From Hanleya hanleyi (lineage: Eukaryota; Mollusca; Polyplacophora; Lepidopleurida; Hanleyidae), in contig JAVTVY010019525.1 in the NCBI GenBank assembly GCA_036873755.1, positions 1 to 64,000 on the forward strand: a stretch of DNA of 64,000 nucleotides, written 5' to 3'. Shown here one piece after another: positions 14,223-25,009 of this stretch. The translations under genes were made by a program, and so were the position numbers. Position 1 is the stretch's first letter, and the number at the start of each line of letters is the position of its first letter. A model generated the notes under the pieces. The model was not told the DNA's origin, did not search any database, and saw only the letters and a list, made by a program, of their open reading frames with translations.

Positions 14223-14394
14223 TGTATCGATATAGAACTATATACTAGTGCATCGCGACACATCAGATGTAGAATCTCACACGTGTGCATCATGCGCACT
14301 TGGTCTTATAGAAATACAGTGACACTGCTGTCATCTCGAACAGCTCGTCTTCATCTTATTATTAATACTCTCTGGTTGAATACCTAACGATACA
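14223..14394 (+). repeat. 5' LTR, 172 bp
   Basis: The LTR starts TGTATCG and ends CGATACA, giving a perfect 7 bp terminal inverted repeat with the usual TG...CA ends. I read it as base-for-base identical to the 3' LTR. At 172 bp it is short for a Ty3-type element. It should hold the promoter, but no canonical TATAAA stands out. Confidence 0.93.
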
Positions 14395-14409
14395 TGGTGT
14401 CAGAAGTGC
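14395..14409 (+). other. Primer binding site
   Basis: TGGTGTCAGAAGTGC starts at the first base after the 5' LTR. The initial TGG pairs with a tRNA CCA end. The sequence is most like the complement of a tRNA-Leu 3' end, a primer reported for some animal Ty3-type elements, but I cannot confirm the tRNA without a search. Confidence 0.7.
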
Positions 14410-15179
14410 TGGAAGAAGTCTCGCCTCTCAGCATGCAACGGACTTGTGAGTTTTCTGGGACGTCTCGATCTTAGAAACTACGATCTACTGCCTGTCTGCT
14501 GGTGTGTCCGGAAACGGGGTCACATCAAGTGTTTGTCAGTTTGTTGTACGCTCGTGTATGATTACGGACAATCTGTTAAGAACAAGGAACTGTTGAGCAT
14601 TGCTCCAACGTTATCTGCTACTGAAATAGACATTGGTGCCATTTCAAAGACTTTACTACTGAAATTACGTCGCTGTCAACGTTTCTACGGAAATTGAAAA
14701 TCAGCACGTAGGGAATCGGAAGTATGGTAGGACTGAACTTTCTAATGCATTGACTTTACATTGTAAAAAGGGACCACATTAACTGTTCTCTCCACGTGGT
14801 CGGCTATCTGCGTGAAATCGATCTGTACTGAATCATATATCTCTTTTTGGTGTTTCTTGACTGAATTAACTGAGAACAATCGCATAAGTAAAGAGATAAT
14901 GCTATATAGTGATATGACTGTGTTTTCTACAGAAGCAGGACTAGTCAATATTTTTTAATCTACGGAAGCCTTGAAGGACCACTCTACTTTATTAGTTGAA
15001 CCAAAAGTGAGGTTTTTGTGCTATTCCGTGACTGTGTGTGCTCTCAAACAATTGGATTTGTAAGTTTATGGATCTATGGAAGCTCTGAAGGACTAGTAAA
15101 CATATTTTCGGTGAAAATTTCTGTTTGAACACTTAGAAATCCATAGACAGTTCATAGCCTTATACCCGAACTGATAACA

Positions 15180-18100
15180 ATGGCTGATGAAGCGGTACAA
15201 GAACCTGTTCCCAATTTCCGCCCTGGGCTGAGGAGTAGTGTTCCTCTTCCACCCAAATTCAATATCAAGGGCAATTTGGCCGCCAACTGGAAGAAATGGA
15301 AACAAGTCTGGGACTCTTTTGAGGTTATCACAGGACTACAGGAACAGGACAACAAGTACCGTATTGCCACATTTATCACCTGTATTGGTACTGACGCTTT
15401 AGATATCTATAATGGACTGCCATTTGTCAATGAAGAGGATAAAAGCAATATGGACATTGTACTAGAACTCATGGAAAACCATTGCCTGGGAAAAACTAAC
15501 GTCATATACGAACGTTATGTCTTCAATCAGAGAGATCAGCTCGAATCTGAGAGTATTGAGAGTTACTCAGCACAGCTGAGAACCCTGTCACTTACCTGTG
15601 AATTCCGAGATCTCCAATCAGAACTGATTCGTTACAGAATTGTATGTGGAATCAGGGAGAATACTACACGCAAAAAACTTCTCCAAGAACCAGATCTCAC
15701 CCTGGCAAGATGCATTGACATCTGTCGATCGGCAGAAACAACCACTGCACAGATCAAATCTATGAATAAAGAAGAAGTCCATTCTCTTAAAGCTAAAGCT
15801 AGTGGAAAAGACTATTCTCAGTGGAAAAGGAAAACTGTTCTTAAATTTGACTGCAAGTACTGTGGCTACAAACATGAGCCTAAGAGGGAAAAGTGTCCTG
15901 CCTACGGCAAAGAATGTAGTAAATGTGGTGGCCAGTCACATTTTGCTGCACGGTGTAAGGCCAAGTCCAAGACCCAAAAGCACACTGGGAAATCTAAACA
16001 TGCTGTCCATTGGTCACACACAACTCCATCGGACAGCGACTCCTCATGTGAGGATATACTCACCATCGAAACGATCAATTCGGTTGACTCTACACCAAAT
16101 AAAATATTTGCAACACTGGAAGTTGGAAGTAATCTGAAGAAATTCCAGATCGATTCTGGAGCGACATGTAACGTAATCTCCAGGAGTGAGCTTCCACCTA
16201 ATGCTAGTTTACAACCCTCCTCTGTGAAACTGTCAATGTACAATAAAGCCAGCATGGCCGTTGCTGGAAAGACTAAACTAAAACTCCGTAATCCTTGCAA
16301 CTCTAAGAAATATAGAGTGGAGTTTGTTGTGGTGGAGCAAAACACTGTTTCTCTCCTGGGGGCCAGAGCTGCTCAACAAATGCAGCTGGTCAAAGTGCTC
16401 CATGAAAACATTATGGTCCTGACGCAATCTGGCAATGAAGAACTGAACTCTGACTATCAGCTTGACTCTAATGTGAACAAATCCTCTATCCAGTCCATTC
16501 TTACCAAGGAGGAAATCCTGTCTTCCTTCCCAGATGTGTTTGATGGTGAAGTCGGTTTGCTCGAAGGAGAGCAGCACCTGGATGTCGATCCTACTGTACC
16601 ACCTGTCAAACAAAATATCAGGCGGGTACCTGTAGCTCTCAAAGGTCAGCTGAAGAAAGAACTGACACGACTTGAAAAACTGAATATCATTACACCGGTT
16701 AACACGCCAACAGACTGGGTATCTAGCCTAGTTATCGCCAAGAAACCAAGTGGAAAACTTCGTGTCTGTCTGGATCCCAAACCTCTGAATAAAGCCCTCA
16801 AGCGTAGCAATTACCTGCTACCAATAATCGATGATCTTCTGCCGGAACTTTCTAAGGCCAAAGTCTTCACCAAATGTGACGTCAAAAACGGGTTTTGGCA
16901 CGTCGCCCTAGATGAGTCGAGTATGCTCACAACCTTTGGACCAGTGCATGGCCGGTACCGTTGGCTGAGGTTACCTTTTGGAGTTTCGCCAGCCCCGGAA
17001 CTCTTCCAGCGTCGTCTGGATGAAGCACTCGCAAACTTACCTGGTACTTTCCTTGTAGCAGACGACATCTTAACCATCGGTGAAGGGGAGACATTCGAAG
17101 ACGCTGTCGCCAATCATGATGAAAGATTTCTCAAACTTCTCCAACGGTGTAGAGAGAAAGAAATCAAGCTAAATATCGACAAGCTTGAACTCCGAAAACA
17201 ACAGGTACCTTTCATTGGTCACCTTCTCACATCAACTGGCTTAAAAGTGGATCCAAAGAAAGTGGATGCTATTCTGAAAATGCCTAAACCCACAGATGTC
17301 CAGGGAGTACAGCGCTTGGTTGGTCTGGCTAACTACCTGTCCAAATTCTTGAAGGGACTGACAGGCATCTGTGAACCCTTAAGGCAAATAACCAAGAAAG
17401 ATGCCGAGTTCATCTGGACTTTTGAACATGACAAGGCATTTCAACAGATACAGTCAGCTGTAACTCAAGCCCCGGTATTGAAGTACTTCGACAGTACCAA
17501 GGAAGTTACGCTGCAGTGCGACGCTTCCGAGACCGGCCTCGGAGCAACGCTGTTACAAGACGGCCAGCCAGTGGCTTACGCCAGCCGTGCTCTGACAAAC
17601 ACGGAAAGAAATTACGCTCAAATTGAGAAGGAGGCACTCGCCATTGTCTACGCTTGCAACAAGTTTCATCAATACACTTACGGACGTAAAAGCATTGCAG
17701 AAAGCGATCACAAGCCACTGGAAACCATCCAAAAGAAAGCCCTAATAGCAGCGCCCAAGAGACTCCAACGTATGCTCTTGGCCCTGCAGAAATACGATTT
17801 CATCATTGTTTACAAACCTGGTGTAAACATGTACCTCGCTGACACGCTTTCGCGAGCGTATCTATCAACAGCAGATCCTGATCATGCTCCGGAAAATGAA
17901 GAGATCTCCGCCGTAGAAATTGAAGTCAGAAACCTGAAGATGGCTGACTTCTTACCTGTGACAGAATCCCGATTGATGGAAATACAGACCTCGACAGAGC
18001 AAGATAAAACCTTGCAGGAAGTTAAAACGTTGATCCTGAAAGGATGGCCACACAGGAGAGGGGAAGTACCTACTGCTGCCCTGCCTTATTTTCACATACG

Positions 18101-19313
18101 GGATGAACTTACCGCGCAAAATTGGATCATCTTCCATGGCAGTCGATGTGTTATTCCGTCCAGCCTGCGCTCTGATATTCTTCAACGTCTACACGTACCC
18201 CATACGGGTATCGAGGCATGCCGTCGTCGAGCCAGAGATTGTGTGTATTGGCCTTCCATGAATGCTCACATACAGGACTATATATCCATGTGTGAGGCAT
18301 GCTGCACGTTCCAAAGCAAGCAGCAAAAGGAAACTTTGCAACCACATGACATACCGGATCGCCCGTGGGCAAAGATTGGAACTGACATTTTCAGCATTGG
18401 TGAACGTGATTACCTTGTCACCGTGGACTACTTTAGTGATTTTTTCGAAGTAGACCGACTCCCACACAAAACGGGCAATGAAATCATCGGAAAACTGAAG
18501 GCGCATCTTTCTCGCCATGGGATACCGGACACTTTAATGTCTGACAATGGTCCGCCCTTCAATAGTGAAGACTTCGTGCAATTCTCAGCACAGTACGGAT
18601 TTAACCATCTGACAAGTTCACCAGGCTTCCCACAGTCGAATGGAAAGGTAGAATCCGCTGTTAAGATTGCAAAGCGAGCCATTAAGAAGGCCCAGCATTC
18701 AGATTCTGATCCATACCTCGCTCTCCTAGAGATCAGAAACACACCAACTGAAGGATGTACCAACTCACCTGCACAGAGGCTATTCAGTCGACGCACCAAA
18801 TCACTACTGCCAATGACAACATCCCTTCTTCAACCTGAGGTACAAACATCAGTCTCCAATGAGAAAAGGAAGAAGAGAGACAAACAAACGCGTCACTACA
18901 ATAAACATGCTAAGGACTTGCGACCTTTGCGTGCAGGCGAAACTGTTCGGATTCAACCAACGTCACCATATGTACATGCGTGGAAGAAAGGTGTGGTCGA
19001 AAATAAAGTCAATATTCGATCATACAGGGTGAGAACCGACACTGGACAAACTCTGCGAAGAAACCGCAAACATCTTCACAACACGTCGGAAAAAGCCCCT
19101 TCTATCACTGAGGCACCAACAGCACCAACGCTCCAACCTCCCAACCAGACCGGTGCTACGCAACCACCAACTTCACCTGGAAATGCACCTCAGTCCAAAC
19201 CAACACCTCGAGACATAGGACGACCCGATCGCAAGCCAGCTGAACCAATCACTACTCGTAGTGGACGAATATCAAAACCTCCAAATTATTTGGAAGCGTT
19301 CGTGCGACAGTGA
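15180..19313 (+). CDS. Gag-Pol polyprotein of Ty3-type retrotransposon
   Basis: A single 1377-residue frame encodes the particle protein and all replication enzymes. Residues 1-220 are capsid-like Gag. Two zinc knuckles follow: an atypical one starting at C225 and a standard CX2CX4HX4C at about C245-C258. The aspartic protease has DSG at D325. The reverse transcriptase has VADD at about 626-629, where many elements have YXDD. RNase H begins with the acidic residue D781. The integrase has an H2C2 zinc site (H1005, H1008, C1038, C1041) and a catalytic triad D1069, D1122 and E1158, with the usual 35 residues between the last two. The basic, proline-rich tail at about 1270-1377 lacks an obvious chromodomain. 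Gag and Pol are in one frame with no shift. The ATG at 15180 follows stops in all frames and is the first that opens the polyprotein. Confidence 0.96.
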   Translation: MADEAVQEPVPNFRPGLRSSVPLPPKFNIKGNLAANWKKWKQVWDSFEVITGLQEQDNKYRIATFITCIGTDALDIYNGLPFVNEEDKSNMDIVLELMENHCLGKTNVIYERYVFNQRDQLESESIESYSAQLRTLSLTCEFRDLQSELIRYRIVCGIRENTTRKKLLQEPDLTLARCIDICRSAETTTAQIKSMNKEEVHSLKAKASGKDYSQWKRKTVLKFDCKYCGYKHEPKREKCPAYGKECSKCGGQSHFAARCKAKSKTQKHTGKSKHAVHWSHTTPSDSDSSCEDILTIETINSVDSTPNKIFATLEVGSNLKKFQIDSGATCNVISRSELPPNASLQPSSVKLSMYNKASMAVAGKTKLKLRNPCNSKKYRVEFVVVEQNTVSLLGARAAQQMQLVKVLHENIMVLTQSGNEELNSDYQLDSNVNKSSIQSILTKEEILSSFPDVFDGEVGLLEGEQHLDVDPTVPPVKQNIRRVPVALKGQLKKELTRLEKLNIITPVNTPTDWVSSLVIAKKPSGKLRVCLDPKPLNKALKRSNYLLPIIDDLLPELSKAKVFTKCDVKNGFWHVALDESSMLTTFGPVHGRYRWLRLPFGVSPAPELFQRRLDEALANLPGTFLVADDILTIGEGETFEDAVANHDERFLKLLQRCREKEIKLNIDKLELRKQQVPFIGHLLTSTGLKVDPKKVDAILKMPKPTDVQGVQRLVGLANYLSKFLKGLTGICEPLRQITKKDAEFIWTFEHDKAFQQIQSAVTQAPVLKYFDSTKEVTLQCDASETGLGATLLQDGQPVAYASRALTNTERNYAQIEKEALAIVYACNKFHQYTYGRKSIAESDHKPLETIQKKALIAAPKRLQRMLLALQKYDFIIVYKPGVNMYLADTLSRAYLSTADPDHAPENEEISAVEIEVRNLKMADFLPVTESRLMEIQTSTEQDKTLQEVKTLILKGWPHRRGEVPTAALPYFHIRDELTAQNWIIFHGSRCVIPSSLRSDILQRLHVPHTGIEACRRRARDCVYWPSMNAHIQDYISMCEACCTFQSKQQKETLQPHDIPDRPWAKIGTDIFSIGERDYLVTVDYFSDFFEVDRLPHKTGNEIIGKLKAHLSRHGIPDTLMSDNGPPFNSEDFVQFSAQYGFNHLTSSPGFPQSNGKVESAVKIAKRAIKKAQHSDSDPYLALLEIRNTPTEGCTNSPAQRLFSRRTKSLLPMTTSLLQPEVQTSVSNEKRKKRDKQTRHYNKHAKDLRPLRAGETVRIQPTSPYVHAWKKGVVENKVNIRSYRVRTDTGQTLRRNRKHLHNTSEKAPSITEAPTAPTLQPPNQTGATQPPTSPGNAPQSKPTPRDIGRPDRKPAEPITTRSGRISKPPNYLEAFVRQ

Positions 19314-19499
19314 CAAACATGAATGACATTTTACATGTCAACATTGTGGCGGATACATTAATTTGTGGTTAAACTTTTATAGTACCAGTAGTTTTTAATG
19401 AGAACCAAGATTGAGTTTCACGAAATCTAGTTAATGGACATTCAGTTATTGTTACCTGTTCTAGTCAACGTTGTATCCACAATTACTTCTTTTTCCTTT

Positions 19500-19510
19500 G
19501 AAAAGAGAGA
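19500..19510 (+). other. Polypurine tract
   Basis: The purine-only run GAAAAGAGAGA directly precedes the 3' LTR and is the expected primer site for plus-strand DNA synthesis. The 190 bases between the Gag-Pol stop and this tract contain nothing else recognised. Confidence 0.85.
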
Positions 19511-19682
19511 TGTATCGATATAGAACTATATACTAGTGCATCGCGACACATCAGATGTAGAATCTCACACGTGTGCATCATGCGCACTTGGTCTTATAGA
19601 AATACAGTGACACTGCTGTCATCTCGAACAGCTCGTCTTCATCTTATTATTAATACTCTCTGGTTGAATACCTAACGATACA
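19511..19682 (+). repeat. 3' LTR, 172 bp
   Basis: Identical, as read, to the 5' LTR, with the same TGTATCG/CGATACA ends. It is followed by the second copy of ACATG at 19683-19687. Confidence 0.93.
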
Positions 19683-19687
19683 ACATG

Positions 19688-19780
19688 GACCAGTTGGGCT
19701 CGAATCCGTGTCGTTCAGTGGTGTGAAGCTAGCGATCACCAGCGAAACGCCTTAGATCACTCGGCCACCGAGGGCCCCGT
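19688..19780 (-). mobile_element. SINE, 5' tRNA-like head
   Basis: On the minus strand this reads as a tRNA-like RNA polymerase III promoter. An A box around TGGCCGAGTGATC (about 19772-19760) and a B box around GGATTCGAGCCC (about 19713-19700) are spaced as in a tRNA-Leu or tRNA-Ser type gene. It is not a working tRNA, since no clean acceptor stem is visible, and it continues into the SINE body at 14222. The LTR element separated the two halves. Confidence 0.7.
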
Positions 19781-20492
19781 ACAGAGGATGAAGTTCAGAG
19801 CTTCACTGAACACAGAAATAGGTACTGGGTGAATTTTGCATGCCCCTTGGCATACTGTAGCTGGTTGAGGACACAGCAAATTGGACAAAAGCCTAATTGG
19901 AACTATAGACTACGTCATTAAAACAAGGTCTAAATATCTTACGTTTTACTGCTAGTTGCTGGTGGTCAGCGGCCTTAACCAGTGAACCTTTTGTCCTCAA
20001 TCTTGGTACCCAATACATCGCTTTCCACTAATGCATCCACTCAGAAAAATGTGATTTTCAATGCTTTCCGGATTATTCTTTTATCCCCAGTGGCCTTGAC
20101 CTTTAACCTTTCGATCTCAATAGATTTATTGATCGCCATAATCGTGAGGTATTCCTGCAGTCTGATCACAGTCTACAACCTTGGACTAGAGTAATGGCAC
20201 ATGTCACGTTTTCCATAATTTCCTGCTTGGGGGACGGCGACGTTCACCCTAGGCTCATTTGAACCTTGATAATTCAGTACCTATCATGTCGTCCCCACTG
20301 ATGTACCCATTGAAACAAAAAATACTTTCCCATGATTTTCTTTTAGGCCACAATGACCTTGCTCTTTTTTTAAATTTCTACTCACCTCAATTTGGTACGC
20401 GATATCTGCATGACGTCTTACTTATCCTGTTGAAATTTACGAGAAATCGGTGAATTTGTTGAAACGACAAGGAACTAAATAACGGAAGTCGG
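19781..20492. other. Gene-free stretch
   Basis: I see no gene here. Short open frames of 60-70 codons have no recognisable motif. Confidence 0.4.
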
Positions 20493-20628
20493 GAGAACAA
20501 GGAGCAGAAGGAGACTGTGTATTCAATATGACTACGTATGGAGTATGTATGGAGAATATGGAGAACAAGGAGCAGAAGGAGACTGTGTATTCAATATGAC
20601 TACGTATGGAGTACGTATGGAGAATATG
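20493..20628 (+). repeat. 68 bp tandem duplication
   Basis: GAGAACAAGGAGCAGAAGG and the following bases occur at 20493 and again at 20561. The two 68 bp copies differ at only a couple of positions. The duplication lies across the start of the open frame below. Confidence 0.85.
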
Positions 20629-21018
20629 GATTTGAAGGAAACTACAGATAGCCCTACAGGCACATCTTATTTAGATCTCTACCTCTATAAAAATGAAGCG
20701 GGCATTCTCTCTCGTCGACTTTATGACAAAAGAGATGATTACAATTTCGACATCGTAAACTATCACTTTCTGGATAGTAATATTCCAGTGGGACCTGCAT
20801 ATGGCGTATACATATCTCGCTTAGTAGCATTTGCTAGATCCTGTGTTAAGTGTGATGATTTTAATCAACGTCACAAAACACTGTTGCAGAAACTTATAAA
20901 ACAGGGCTATTTTACCAAGCGCCTCCACTCAAAGTTTCTCAAATTTGGCGATACATATCGCATGCTGATAGCAAAATACGAACGTAGCGTGCAAGATCTA
21001 TGGGGCTACGTTTCGTAA
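20545..21018 (+). pseudogene. Reverse-transcriptase C-terminal fragment of a retroelement
   Basis: The frame is 157 codons. From about residue 40 it reads SYLDLYLYK, then LYDKRDDYNFDIVNYHFL, SNIPVGPAYGVYIS and a helical, Cys-containing tail. I recognise this layout (LD segment, YDKRDD block, AYGVYIS block) as the region after the palm of reverse transcriptases found in many invertebrate repeats. The clade is uncertain, possibly Penelope-like or related. The catalytic palm is missing, so this is a 5'-truncated copy. The first ~35 residues come from the 68 bp duplication and are probably not native. Parts of the element's 3' region recur at 21178-21414, 38275-38380, 44490-44542 and 48840-49295. 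Confidence 0.6.
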
Positions 21019-21414
21019 CATGTGTCTAATTCCGCTTAACCTGGGGCTAGGGGCCGTATGAGCCCATGTACGTCAAGATTCTCATGGTACTCATATGAAC
21101 AGACACAATCAAAGCGTGACTGAGGTACATCATTTTTAGATGACGACTCTATAACGAATATTATGGATTAAGAATACTGATCAGCGATACGGATTTGATA
21201 TTTTGGAACATCATGATGTCTTGCCGGCATCATTGAAAACTGTTGACCGCTTCTCTCTTGCAGGAAACAAGCCTATGTTTATGTATACTTTTGTCTTTTG
21301 AATTTGGTGCTAATACTGTTATATGGAAATGGAATAGGTCTTTGGATTATGGACGCGGATATTCTCTAATGGACGACGGCTGGATTATGAATGACGGACT
21401 AGACGCTTGTAATT
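21019..21414 (+). mobile_element. 3' region of the same retroelement
   Basis: The 21025-21125 part, including GCTAGGGGCCGT, resembles 38275-38380. The 21178-21414 part matches 48845-49295 after removal of a hairpin insert there. The last 53 bases, 21362-21414, are identical to 44490-44542. Similarity to the 48.8 kb copy stops at the same point, so 21414 is probably the true 3' end of the element. Confidence 0.7.
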
Positions 21415-22872
21415 TATCAGCTACAGCTGACGTAACCCAAAACTACAAAGTTATATATATGTATCTTGAACACATTTCATTCTCCATTGTAAAATAAGAA
21501 CAGTGAACTGCATGATGAACTGATTTTCAAAAAACTTTCAGTTTCTTTACACTTGGATTCGATAGATATATAGATATACAAATCACAACATGTAAATATA
21601 AATAATGGTATTGTATTGTGTGGGCAATCGTCACACCACGATGTGAAAGCAAAGATCTGTACTTGTCTGGTTATGAAAACATACCTAATAGCAGTTGCTC
21701 AAACTTGTTCAAACTTGACGACTTCAAGATTCCAAGTAATAGATAATCACTGTACCTGGTTTTACAAGGCCAACAAGAACACTGTGAAGATCCCCGGTAC
21801 GGCATTGTGGCGAAATACAATGGTCTGGTTCCTTGCTGTTCTAAACAACCATACCAAACATTCACTATTTGGAATTGATCTATTCTATACTGTGGCTTTT
21901 CCGAACAGGTTTTTGATTCTACTCAGCTTCTGGCACAAAATGTCGTTTCGCTCTATGCTCTCTGTGTAGACGATAGTTTAACTGACATTTTGTCAAAATA
22001 TTCACAAAAGGCGGTTTAAACGGTTTATATTGGATGAATCTTGGTCATGTCGAGAAAGTTACCTGTGGTACCTTTCTTATCGAGGTTTAAAGGTTAATGC
22101 CTAAATCATACAACACAATGTACCGTGCATGTGATGGTTAAAACGTTATGTGTACATCTTTTGGATAGGACCAGGTCCACAGAGACACAACATGTGCATC
22201 AATAATCAGTGGGAGTAATGCTTAGCGCTGTATTTATGATGTTTCTATCTCAGATATATATCGTTTGGTTGCTCCAACACAGGTCTTGAGGTGCGGATGT
22301 AGAAACGTTAAACTGAGCATTCATGCTTCCTCCGAAAGGTGAACTAGAAACGATCCAAAGCCATTTTTATTTTAGCAATGAACTTTTATGTCTGTATCTT
22401 TTGTACTGCATCCGTTCCTTGATCTCTTTCTCCAAACAACACAGACAGTGATATTGAGTACCAGTAAAATGAAATTACCTGCTGGATGAGTTCTTGCAAC
22501 TAGTATAATGAGGATGGAAGTTATTTCAGTCTGACTCGTCTCCGATATCCATTATATGGCCATTATGCTTATTTTTTTCGGACCATAAAATATGGCTTGA
22601 TGTCTGATGATCCCATTTTATATTGAAATCAGCATTCTATTTCCAATATTTTGTCGCTTGTAAAGAAAATGTATACCAGTTGACACAAATCCATGTCTGC
22701 ATTCATTTTGTGATATTTTCTTCTTCAGTAGACCCACATATGACTGGCTTTATGAATTCCTAGAAATATGTATAATGGGGCGTGGGATAATTCCAGGACT
22801 ATTTTCCTCCGAAATCATCCCGTCATCCACTTTGTAATAATATACCCGTATTCGTTGATGGTCACGTTTTAA
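21415..22872. other. Gene-free stretch
   Basis: No gene is recognised. A 117-codon open frame at 21616-21969 has no motif I know and no splice or promoter context, and I do not call it. Confidence 0.4.
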
Positions 22873-23440
22873 CCCTATCTGGCCTGGGCGATTTGGGGTG
22901 TATCGCAGCCTGCTTCCCCGCCCCCCGCCCTATATATTTTCTCTACCACTGAGGCTAGAGCGCTGAAACTTACCACACAGTATCTTTGGTTCAAGCTCTA
23001 CCGGGAAATGTAAAACAATCCAAGATGGCCGCCATGATGACGTCACAGTGACGTCATCTTCTCGGAAGCCATTTTTCGGCCATTTTGGGGTCGATTTTTC
23101 GAAATTATCATTTTTCCGATTTTTCTCTCGGAAAAAAATATAGAATAATTAGTTTTGCATAAATAAAATACTTTCAATGCCTTTTAGGCAAGGAAAATGT
23201 GAAGAAATGGAGCGAAAAGATTGAAAAACACGACTTTCGCGGATACCACATGGCCGCCATTTTGAATTTACCCATGATCCTCTGCACCGGGGTATATTTG
23301 AAAATAGGCTCAAAATGACCCCAATAAGATCAGCTTAAAAGTCACCGAGTTTCAGCCTCCTCGGTTTTGTCGTTTCGGAGCAGCAGAGAAAAGTTCACTG
23401 GGGGGCATTTTCCGCCCCCCCCCCCCCCGGCCAGGTAGGG
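22873..23440. mobile_element. piggyBac-type MITE, 568 bp
   Basis: TTAA at 22869-22872 and 23441-23444 flanks an element whose ends are CCCTATCTGGCC and, inverted, CCCTACCTGGCC, with one mismatch. TTAA target duplications with CCC-starting ends are the hallmark of piggyBac transposons. No transposase is present, so it would need one supplied in trans. Inside is a 23 bp palindrome with two CRE-like TGACGTCA sites (23036-23058) and a C-rich run near the 3' end. Confidence 0.85.
23036..23058. promoter_or_regulatory. Double CRE-like palindrome in MITE
   Basis: Two 11-base arms, GATGACGTCAC and GTGACGTCATC, are perfect inverted repeats around a single A. Each arm contains TGACGTCA, the binding site of CREB/ATF factors. 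Whether it is bound is unknown. It could simply be a structural part of the MITE. Confidence 0.55.
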
Positions 23441-23444
23441 TTAA

Positions 23445-24114
23445 TATATAATGACCCCGGTTCACAGGTTTTGTCTCATCAGTATAAAAAAAGATTGCGC
23501 TAGCTTGAACAAAATAAAATTGAACAATTTTAGGACATTCTTAATTCCTCTACCCAAATTTCATCACGTACAAGTTAAATGATAGTATACATTTAAATCG
23601 CACGTCAGTTCCAATTATTGAATTTGATTCATATTGAGAATTATCTACGGTTATTTTATATACATATTTGGATTTTGGAGTAGAGAAAGATCCATCATGT
23701 GTTGCCAGTGGGGTAACAGACGAGAGTTGCAGCCGGCAACAGGCATTTCTCAACGCCCCAATGTGTATACTAACATATCTAACCATCAAGTAATTCTTGG
23801 CAACAGGTGCGCCGAGAAATCGAAAAATAAGCGATTTTCAGGATTTGTCCCCTGGACTACTGCAGCAACGCAAAAAATATGACAAAATACCACAGATTTT
23901 GGATTGACTTATAGGGTTTAATGAATTCCAGAGAGCACAACTCATTTTAAAACAAACGTTCTGAGAACCCCAACATCTCGCCTAGAGGGGTGATCCACTG
24001 AAGCTGCAACAGTATTGAAAGCATACACGTAGACAAAACTGCACAGGTGTACATGTAAATGTTTACATAACGATAACCTTATCATTGGAAAGTAAGAAGT
24101 TAAACCCGCGATCA
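23445..24114. other. Gene-free stretch
   Basis: No gene or clear repeat is seen between the piggyBac MITE and the tandem repeat region. Confidence 0.4.
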
Positions 24115-24240
24115 TTGGACAAAAATTAATATTTCATGTCACAAATAGCACAAGCACATCCTCAAATCATATGAAACATGTGTAGCATGTGTCAAAATCA
24201 TCCAATGAAAACTGACAGCTTCAGCAAACTGTCCATGTAC
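24115..24240. repeat. Isolated unit of a ~155 bp repeat
   Basis: ATATTTCATGTCACAAATAG and the following bases match the tandem units at 26440-26910. The unit was separated from that array, or copied, before the two 653 bp MITEs inserted. Confidence 0.65.
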
Positions 24241-24326
24241 AGCCCATACTTGTATGTACATGTATGTACAGTTGTGCATGTATGTACAGGTATACATGTA
24301 TGTACAGGTGTACATGTATGTACAAA
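24240..24326. repeat. TGTACATG-rich simple repeat
   Basis: Alternating TGTACATGTATGTACAG units, each itself palindromic, run for about 85 bases. They give open frames on both strands that are artefacts. Confidence 0.8.
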
Positions 24327-24354
24327 ATCCTCATAATTTTGACAAGAATTAATA

Positions 24355-25007
24355 GGGTGCAGTCCACAGTAGACCCCTCGTTGCTGGAAATAGACCCTTG
24401 GTATGGCCCTTCCGTCTTTCTGAGATGCCAAGCCATCCAGAAAACCCATATAAAAGTATATATTTTCTTCATGGGAATGCTCATACCATTAATTCAGCAT
24501 ACAAGCCAGTTATGCAAATTCAATTTGGGATAAATTTTCTTCCCTCGGAACGTACTCCATATTTTCTGGGAAATCTATTAAAATGACCCAAAATACGCCA
24601 TATTTCGTCCATTCCCTGGAAAAATATTGACAATCGATTTCAATAAGATTTCGTCTAAGTGTTCCCCGTCTCGAGGCGAGATAAAAAAGCTATTCAAAAT
24701 ATGGGGTCGACCATGCCGTTTTTTGTCACATATTCCATATGTAACATAACCCTATTTTTAAACACCTGAAAAACGTACGAAACTGAGGCTGACGAAGGTT
24801 GACTTCGCGGCCCGACTCGCCATATAGCTCAACCGAACCACCCATCCGCATATGTCATTTTGAAGGAATGGTAGTACCCAGAAGCTTGGTACTATAAATA
24901 CTGGTTACCAAAAAGGGAAGGATAATTATCATGTGGTCAGACCCGGACGCTCTGCTGTATTAAAATTTTTGAGGGGGACCAATAATCCGAAACTGTGGAC
25001 TACTCCC
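24355..25007. mobile_element. TA-flanked MITE, copy 1 (653 bp)
   Basis: Ends are GGGTGCAGTCCACAG and, inverted, GGGAGTAGTCCACAG, flanked by TA on both sides (24353-24354 and 25008-25009). TA duplications point to the Tc1/mariner superfamily. No transposase is encoded, and a 62-codon frame inside is conserved only because the copies are similar. It matches copy 2 at 25785-26437 along its full length, with a constant offset of 1,430 bases and scattered substitutions. Confidence 0.8.
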
Positions 25008-25009
25008 TA

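Larger units (their letters stand above)
14223..19682 (+). mobile_element. Complete Ty3-type LTR retrotransposon
   Basis: The 5,460 bp element has identical 172 bp LTRs, a 5 bp target duplication, a primer binding site right after the 5' LTR, a purine tract right before the 3' LTR and a single uninterrupted Gag-Pol frame. The domain order is protease, reverse transcriptase, RNase H, integrase, which defines the Ty3/metavirus group. Identical LTRs and an open frame suggest a recent insertion that may still be competent. It sits inside a SINE and is therefore younger than it. The 785-base leader before the start codon (14395-15179) has only short open frames. Confidence 0.95.

Noticed and set aside
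19688..19780. Genuine tRNA-Leu or tRNA-Ser gene
   Set aside because: A and B boxes are present, but no full cloverleaf is visible and the sequence runs into a SINE body ending in a C-rich tail.
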